This document shows, one piece after another, positions 5,028-5,033 of a stretch of 5,033 nucleotides of DNA. The stretch lies in assembly GCA_017408325.1 (NCBI GenBank), contig JAFQUW010000175.1:1-5033 (forward strand), read 5' to 3'. The DNA comes from Clostridia bacterium. GTDB lineage: Bacteria > Bacillota > Clostridia > Oscillospirales > SIG627. Each line of letters begins with the position of its first letter. The first letter of the stretch is position 1. A program made the translations under genes and the position numbers. A model generated the notes under the pieces. The model did not search any database. It saw nothing but the letters and a program-made list of their open reading frames with translations, and was not told the origin of the DNA.

Positions 5028-5033
5028 AAAGGA
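5027..5033 (+). promoter_or_regulatory. Ribosome-binding-site-like end, suggesting another downstream gene
   Basis: AAAAGGA starts at the last base of the mgsA-like stop codon and runs to the end of the window. It resembles the Shine-Dalgarno sites used by the neighbouring genes. The operon probably continues with a closely spaced gene outside the window. Confidence 0.5.

Overview
The window looks like chromosomal sequence from a Gram-positive, anaerobic Clostridia-type bacterium, possibly an uncultured Oscillospiraceae relative. The lineage is an inference. It rests on moderately GC-rich coding DNA, strong AGGAGG-type ribosome binding sites, a wall-associated surface protein, a G5-M23 peptidase, and the MinD/MgsA neighbourhood known from Clostridium-type genomes. 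All real genes read on the + strand.

Layout. Positions 1-141 hold the C-terminal end of a small DUF4190-like membrane protein. A complete tRNA-Ala(CGC) follows at 227-302, with its own promoter and a strong terminator. Positions 368-658 hold no credible gene, only AT-tract/CG inverted repeats. A strong extended -10 promoter then drives a secreted protein of 286 residues (740-1600): signal peptide, F5/8 type C (discoidin-like) domain, Gly/Asn/Ser linker, and a C-terminal APTTGD-membrane helix-Arg/Lys tail that resembles a sortase signal. It ends at a strong terminator.

The second half is a cell-envelope group. A membrane-anchored G5-M23 metallopeptidase of 638 residues (1805-3721) has an unusually long Arg-rich N-terminal region. 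Next come a MinD-family ATPase (3807-4589) and a protein with the methylglyoxal synthase fold (4629-5027). The last two are 39 bases apart and probably co-transcribed, and the final bases look like the ribosome binding site of another gene. In Clostridium-type genomes, mreBCD, minCDE, rodA, mgsA and an M23 peptidase often lie together, so this looks like a reduced version of that cluster. No minC or minE is visible here.

The main surprise is in the last two genes. The MgsA-like protein keeps the fold signatures but has lost nearly all catalytic residues known from E. coli MgsA (His19, Asp71, His98 and Asp101 are replaced). The MinD-like protein keeps its ATPase motifs but has changes at positions that in E. 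coli contact MinC/MinE or form the switch regions. Together they suggest a repurposed envelope or division module in which an ATPase is paired with a non-catalytic ligand-binding protein. This is a hypothesis from sequence alone. Residue equivalences come from remembered E. coli sequences aligned by eye.
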